DNA from: an uncultured Alistipes sp.
Lineage (GTDB): Bacteria > Bacteroidota > Bacteroidia > Bacteroidales > Rikenellaceae
Reading direction: 5' to 3'
DNA: 64,000 nucleotides
NCBI GenBank assembly: GCA_937911745.1
Contig: CALDPX010000041.1
Location: forward strand, 1 to 64,000
The notes beneath the pieces are model-generated. The model saw only the letters and a list, made by a program, of their open reading frames with translations. It was not told the DNA's origin and did no database searches. Made by a program: the position numbers and the translations under genes. Below are positions 60,178 through 64,000 of this stretch, one piece after another. The stretch's first letter is position 1, and every line of letters starts with the position of its first letter.

Positions 60178-60208
60178 CTTGCATATTCAAAAAAATGCCG
60201 TAATTTTG
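60178..60208 (+). promoter_or_regulatory. Promoter of the SPFH gene (Bacteroidota type)
   Basis: CTTG (60178-60181), 19 bp, TAATTTTG (60201-60208). It lies in the divergent gap between the SDR and SPFH genes, about 75 bp before the latter. Confidence 0.65.
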
Positions 60209-60283
60209 TGATATCAATTTAATATCATTTTGAATTAGGCAACAACAAATAACTTTAATAACCCTAACTAACAAAAAACAACT

Positions 60284-61240
60284 ATGGAAAACAAGGAGTA
60301 TAAATTTAGCGGTTTTCGAATGAGTGGTTTTGCTGCTCTCTTTCTCATTTTCGCAATTATTGGATTGTCGATTTGGGATTTTGCGACATTGGTAGGCGAT
60401 GAGGTGCCCGTATTGGGTATTGTTGGCATAGTGGTAGCCAGTATTGCCAGCGCAGGCTTCCGCACCTTGGAGCCCAATCAGGCTCGCGCGATGGTCTTCT
60501 TTGGCAAGTACAAAGGCACCTTTACCGAGGAGGGTTTCTGGTGGACCAACCCCTTCTACACTGCCAAGAGCGTATCGTTCCGCGCACGCAACCTCAATGC
60601 CGATGCTATCAAGGTGAATGACAAGACCGGTAACCCCATTATGATTGGTTTGGTGGTTGTATGGAGAGTGAAGGATACCTACAAGGCTCTCTTCGAGATT
60701 GACTCACAGACGATGACTCAGACCGTCAAGGTTGGCAAAGGTGGCGAAGTTGAGGGCGTGGGTGCTGCCGCAGGTCGTATGCTTGCCTTTGAAAACTTTG
60801 TAAGGGTGCAGTCCGATGCAGCACTTCGTCAAGTTGCAGGTATGTATGCCTACGACAACAATAATGGCGAGGAGGGTGAGTTGACACTCCGCAGTGGTGC
60901 AGACGAGATAAACGATTTTTTGCGCAAAACTCTCAACGAGCGCTTGGCGATTGCAGGTATTGAGGCTGTGGAGGCTCGCATCAACTACCTCGCATACGCT
61001 CCCGAGATTGCAGCCGTTATGTTGCGCCGTCAGCAGGCAGACGCCATCATCAGCGCAAGGGAGAAGATTGTGGAGGGTGCTGTTTCGATGGTACATATGG
61101 CTCTCGACAAACTCAAAGCCGATGGTGTTGTGGAACTTGACGAGGAGCGCAAGGCGGCTATGGTCAGCAACCTCTTGGTTGTCCTCTGTGCTGATGAGAG
61201 CGCACAACCCGTAGTAAACACCGGCTCGCTCTACAACTAA
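60284..61240 (+). CDS. SPFH/band 7 (stomatin-like) membrane protein (318 aa)
   Basis: Two N-terminal hydrophobic segments (12-33, 42-58) are followed by an SPFH domain (LEPNQARAMVFFGKYKGTF, VVWRVKDTYKALFEID, VEARINYLAYAPEIA) and a helical end with EKIVEGAVSMVHMALDKLK. SPFH proteins form large oligomeric membrane scaffolds; the domain faces the cytoplasm here. The next gene encodes a small ribbon-helix-helix protein, a frequent pairing in Bacteroidales, probably one transcription unit. Confidence 0.9.
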   Translation: MENKEYKFSGFRMSGFAALFLIFAIIGLSIWDFATLVGDEVPVLGIVGIVVASIASAGFRTLEPNQARAMVFFGKYKGTFTEEGFWWTNPFYTAKSVSFRARNLNADAIKVNDKTGNPIMIGLVVVWRVKDTYKALFEIDSQTMTQTVKVGKGGEVEGVGAAAGRMLAFENFVRVQSDAALRQVAGMYAYDNNNGEEGELTLRSGADEINDFLRKTLNERLAIAGIEAVEARINYLAYAPEIAAVMLRRQQADAIISAREKIVEGAVSMVHMALDKLKADGVVELDEERKAAMVSNLLVVLCADESAQPVVNTGSLYN

Positions 61241-61260
61241 AAGTCGAATTCACGACTTTT
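61239..61260 (+). terminator. Hairpin at the SPFH stop codon
   Basis: AAAAGTCG (61239-61246) pairs with CGACTTTT (61253-61260). Only four T follow the stem, so termination may be partial, with read-through into the ribbon-helix-helix gene. Confidence 0.6.
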
Positions 61261-61280
61261 AGCAGTCAAACGACCAACGT

Positions 61281-61356
61281 CTAACGTCTAATGTCGCGGA
61301 CACTGCGTGTCCGAAAAAAGACTTAGGACTTTTGATGTTAGACCTTAGACGTTAGA
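61281..61356. repeat. GTCTAACGT-type repeats flanking a terminator
   Basis: Short copies of ACGTCTAA on one side and TTAGACGTTAGAC on the other form imperfect inverted arms around CGGACAC-TGC-GTGTCCG (61297-61313) plus A-rich sequence. A further copy lies at 62573-62588 before the receptor gene. They look like a dispersed host repeat family. Confidence 0.65.
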
Positions 61357-61375
61357 CAACAAAGTGATAAGAATT

Positions 61376-61558
61376 ATGGCGAAAGACACATCAAATAACA
61401 CCAAGAGTTTTGTACTCCGAGTTGATGAAGCGACTATGGAAGCCCTCGAAAAATGGGCTGCCGATGAGTTTCGCAGCATCAACGGTCAGTTGCAGTGGAT
61501 TATCGCCGAGGCTCTCCGCAAGAGTGGGCGCAAACCAAAGAAGAAGTCTAACGAATAG
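61376..61558 (+). CDS. Ribbon-helix-helix (Arc-like) DNA-binding protein (60 aa)
   Basis: The strand SFVLRVDEATMEALEKWA and following helix (DEFRSINGQLQWIIAEALRK) match the Arc/MetJ-type ribbon-helix-helix fold, with a basic tail. It is probably a dimeric repressor co-expressed with the SPFH gene; its target is unknown. ATG at 61376 starts the conserved MAKD sequence. Confidence 0.85.
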   Translation: MAKDTSNNTKSFVLRVDEATMEALEKWAADEFRSINGQLQWIIAEALRKSGRKPKKKSNE

Positions 61559-61576
61559 TCGTTAGACTTCTTTTGA
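61541..61576 (+). terminator. Terminator overlapping the ribbon-helix-helix stop codon
   Basis: A perfect 14-bp stem (61541-61554 with 61559-61572) with loop ATAG, which holds most of the stop codon; T-rich end. Confidence 0.85.
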
Positions 61577-61600
61577 ATTCAAAATTCAAAATTCAAAATT
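61577..61600 (+). repeat. Short tandem ATTCAAAA repeats
   Basis: Three consecutive copies of ATTCAAAA lie immediately before the protease start codon; they make an AT-rich leader. Confidence 0.9.
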
Positions 61601-61603
61601 TTT

Positions 61604-62542
61604 ATGAAGAAGGCGATTATTTATTCGGCAGCGTTGTGCGGAGTGAGTTGGATTGCAGCACTCGTTTTCTACCTTGCAACGGGCTACACAGGTTCCGAGT
61701 CGGGCGTTGAGGGGGTATTGCAATTCCGCACCTTTGCAATGGTTTATATGTTCCTACCCGCCATTGTAGCACTCGTTTTGCAGGCGATAGGCGGCGAATT
61801 GAGCATCGTAAGGCGACACGCTACGCGCATACAGATTGTTCCCACCGACAACTCACTCTTGAAGTTCCGCCCTCGTTGGAGCTGGCTTGTAGCAATACTC
61901 ACAACCGTAGCGATGGTGGCTCTCTCGCTGCTTTTCTCGGCTCTTTTTGCCGACTTTTCGACAATGAAGCAGACCACCCTCGACCTCATTATTGCTCAGG
62001 GCATAGACAATGTACCTGCCGAGCAAATTGCACAAGTTGAGGCTCTGCCCGAGTGGGTTATGGTGCTCTCTACGGTGCTCTCGGGCATCTTTGCGGGTGT
62101 AACGATAAATGCCCTGTTTGCCTTTGGCGAGGAGTATGGTTGGAGGTGTTATATGGTAAAGGCTCTCGGTGGGCGCAAGTTCCTCTCGGCGGCACTCTTC
62201 ATCGGCATCGTGTGGGGCATTTGGCACGCACCTATGATTCTTATGGGGCACAACTACCCCGATGCGAGAGTTGCGGGAGTGGGGATGATGGTGCTCTTCT
62301 GCATCTTGGGCGGCATCATTGAACTCTATTTTGTCTTGAAGAGTGGCTCGATGTGGGCTGCGGTCTTCATCCACGGCACCATTAACGCCCTTGCGGGTAT
62401 GAGTGTGCTGATGTACCCGAGTGGTAGTACACTCCTTACGGGTATGACGGGTGTGGCAGGTATGATGGCTATGGTGGTCATTATCGCTCTACTCTACCTC
62501 TACGACCGCTCGCACGACCGCATATTCCACTCCACGCTGTAA
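61604..62542 (+). CDS. CPBP-family intramembrane protease (312 aa)
   Basis: Eight or so hydrophobic segments with the CPBP/Abi signature: E176-E177-x3-R181 in FGEEYGWR, H208 in GIWHAPM, and a later HGTINA histidine. These residues form the glutamyl protease site of Rce1-like CAAX-processing enzymes. Bacterial members cut membrane or lipidated peptides and serve bacteriocin maturation or immunity; the role here is unknown. It is preceded by tandem ATTCAAAA repeats (61577-61600). Confidence 0.9.
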   Translation: MKKAIIYSAALCGVSWIAALVFYLATGYTGSESGVEGVLQFRTFAMVYMFLPAIVALVLQAIGGELSIVRRHATRIQIVPTDNSLLKFRPRWSWLVAILTTVAMVALSLLFSALFADFSTMKQTTLDLIIAQGIDNVPAEQIAQVEALPEWVMVLSTVLSGIFAGVTINALFAFGEEYGWRCYMVKALGGRKFLSAALFIGIVWGIWHAPMILMGHNYPDARVAGVGMMVLFCILGGIIELYFVLKSGSMWAAVFIHGTINALAGMSVLMYPSGSTLLTGMTGVAGMMAMVVIIALLYLYDRSHDRIFHSTL

Positions 62543-62602
62543 AACACCGCAGTAACCCACAATAATCAAGGACGTTAGACGTTAGACAAAAAACATACGA
62601 TT

Positions 62603-64000
62603 ATGAAACGCTTTACCACCCTACTCGCCCTGCTGCTTATGACTATTGCGGCGGTGGCACAAATCCAAACCCAAACCCTCCAACTTAAAGGTCGTACGGT
62701 GGACTCGGAAGGCACCCCCATCGCCTACACATCGGTTGTCCTCACACCCCAAGGCGAGGAGTACAACCCCGAAAAACCCAACCATCACATAACATTCTCA
62801 GACAAGCAGGGCAATTTCTCCATAGAAGCCGCAGAGGGTAACTACACCCTCTCGCTATCGTGCGTGGGCTATGAGAGTTGCGCCATAGAGGTTGCGCTCA
62901 CTGCCGCCACCGACCTCGGAGCCATCACCCTTGCGCAAAGTGCCGAAGCGATTGATGCAGTGACCATTACGGGCAATCTGATAACTCGCGAGGCAGACCG
63001 TTTTGTAATGAACAATCTCTCGGAGAGCACCATAGCCAAAGGGCGCGACAGTTACGAAATGCTGCGACTTGCGCCAAGTGTTTATGCCGACAACAGCGGT
63101 GGCATAAGCATAAACGGCAAGTCGGGCGCAAAAATCCTCATCAACGAGCGCGAGGTGCGTATGACGGGCGAGCAACTGATGAACTACCTGAAAGCCATCC
63201 CTGCCGAAAACCTCCAAAAAATCGAAATCATACCCGAGAGTGGTGCCGACTATGACGCCGACAGCGCAAGCGGTATCATCAAAATCACACTCCGCCGTCA
63301 GAGGGACGAGGGTTTGAGTGGTTCGGTGGCTATGGGAGGTCACTTCTCGACTCTGATGCCCAACTACACCATAGGTCCCAACGGCAACCTCAACTACAAG
63401 AACGGCAAGTGGAATCTCTATGGCAACCTTTCGATGTCTAACTACACCTACAACTCGGGAGAATACTCAATGAGTGAGCGCACCCAATACGACAATGGTG
63501 CCTCGGTAACTTCCACGACAGCAATGGAGAATGGTGGCTCGTCGGGTGGCGGTATGGTGGGCGCAATCTACGACATTGACGAGAGGAGCAGCGTTGGTGT
63601 GGAGTACAACCTATGGCTCTCGCCCACGAAGCCCACAATCAATCTCAGCACTCTGGATTACACGTTTGGCGACTACCACGAAGCACACCAAAGCCGCTAT
63701 GAGCAGTCGAATAACTCGGTCAACCAATCTCTTACAGCCAACTACATCCGCACTCTCGATGAGCGTGGTTCGACACTCAAAATCATTGCCGACTGGGCAA
63801 ACAACCGTACCGATGGCGAGAACAACAACTTCGACACCTCGGTAGTTACCGTAGGTGGCGTCGCGGGTGCGCCCGTCGACTCACTCTATCGCAACCATTC
63901 GAAGGCAAACTACTCCTACTATACGCTAACGGCTGCTGTGGAGAAGAAACTTTCGGACCTTACGACCATCTCCTACGGTGCTAAGTACACTCTTACGGAC
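62603..64000 (+). CDS. Outer-membrane beta-barrel receptor with carboxypeptidase-regulatory-like domain (partial)
   Basis: The frame is open to the window edge. A signal peptide (FTTLLALLLMTIAAVAQ, residues 3-20) is followed by a CarboxypepD_reg-type beta domain (LKGRTVDSEGTPIAYTSVVL, 25-110), a plug-like segment (SYEMLRLAPSVYAD, GISINGKSGAKILINEREVR, IPAENLQKIEIIPESGADYD) and the start of barrel strands (GSVAMGGHFSTLMPNY). This matches TonB-dependent-receptor-like OMP_b-brl_3 proteins. It lies in host DNA and probably imports or binds an oligomeric nutrient; the substrate is unknown. Confidence 0.9.
   Translation, partial: MKRFTTLLALLLMTIAAVAQIQTQTLQLKGRTVDSEGTPIAYTSVVLTPQGEEYNPEKPNHHITFSDKQGNFSIEAAEGNYTLSLSCVGYESCAIEVALTAATDLGAITLAQSAEAIDAVTITGNLITREADRFVMNNLSESTIAKGRDSYEMLRLAPSVYADNSGGISINGKSGAKILINEREVRMTGEQLMNYLKAIPAENLQKIEIIPESGADYDADSASGIIKITLRRQRDEGLSGSVAMGGHFSTLMPNYTIGPNGNLNYKNGKWNLYGNLSMSNYTYNSGEYSMSERTQYDNGASVTSTTAMENGGSSGGGMVGAIYDIDERSSVGVEYNLWLSPTKPTINLSTLDYTFGDYHEAHQSRYEQSNNSVNQSLTANYIRTLDERGSTLKIIADWANNRTDGENNNFDTSVVTVGGVAGAPVDSLYRNHSKANYSYYTLTAAVEKKLSDLTTISYGAKYTLTD

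Overview
The window is a chromosomal segment of a Bacteroidota bacterium, most likely order Bacteroidales, carrying one complete-looking integrated prophage of about 57.6 kb (1664-59278). The phylum call rests on TTTG / TAnnTTTG promoters, the near absence of Shine-Dalgarno sequences, a fimbrillin-like surface protein, a CarboxypepD_reg/TonB-type outer-membrane receptor, and a phage gene set typical of gut Bacteroidales. Genus cannot be fixed; a Rikenellaceae/Alistipes-like host is only a guess.

Boundaries. A 56-bp sequence is repeated exactly at 1664-1719 and 59223-59278. The right copy is the 3' half of an intact tRNA-Pro(TGG) gene (59235-59309, minus strand) and the left copy is the displaced 3' half. 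The tyrosine integrase lies just inside the right end. Host DNA to the left holds the end of a surface protein and the original tRNA terminator. Host DNA to the right holds an SDR oxidoreductase, an SPFH/band-7 protein, a ribbon-helix-helix protein, a CPBP membrane protease and the start of an outer-membrane receptor.

Prophage layout. (1) 1793-3942, minus: lysogeny block with two helix-turn-helix repressor-like proteins and a membrane-anchored PD-(D/E)xK nuclease-like protein. (2) 4062-16171, plus: early/accessory block of more than 25 mostly small genes. It includes a replisome-organizer-like protein, an HNH endonuclease, a Dam-type adenine methylase broken at a G10 tract, a GroES homologue, a rhomboid protease, two tRNA-like RNAs placed 14-20 nt upstream of genes, a Gly-Ser low-complexity protein, and a leader RNA with mutually exclusive pairings at 15247-15484. 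(3) 16203-19937, minus: two zinc-ribbon-like genes, an 882-residue tail-nozzle-like protein and a small-terminase-like protein. (4) 20022-39601, plus: two ejection-type proteins, a 5,193-residue polyvalent protein and the portal. (5) 39598-41767, minus: large terminase and a small partner. (6) 41876-55085, plus: scaffold, major capsid with a signal-peptide-like N terminus, connectors, fibres with BACON-like and leucine-rich-like parts, holin, M15 endolysin and spanin-like protein. (7) 55241-57889, plus: a cassette of small conserved genes of unknown role, next to the integrase.

How it works together. No tape-measure, sheath or tail-tube genes are visible. A portal, a nozzle-like protein, internal proteins and a giant enzyme-laden polyvalent protein fit a short-tailed (podovirus-like) temperate phage that probably injects the polyvalent protein with its DNA. 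Replication looks host-dependent, because no polymerase or helicase gene is visible. The most unusual signals are the leader RNA, the paired tRNA-like elements, the poly-G methylase switch, the GroES-rhomboid pair, the capsid signal peptide and the 15.6-kb polyvalent gene.
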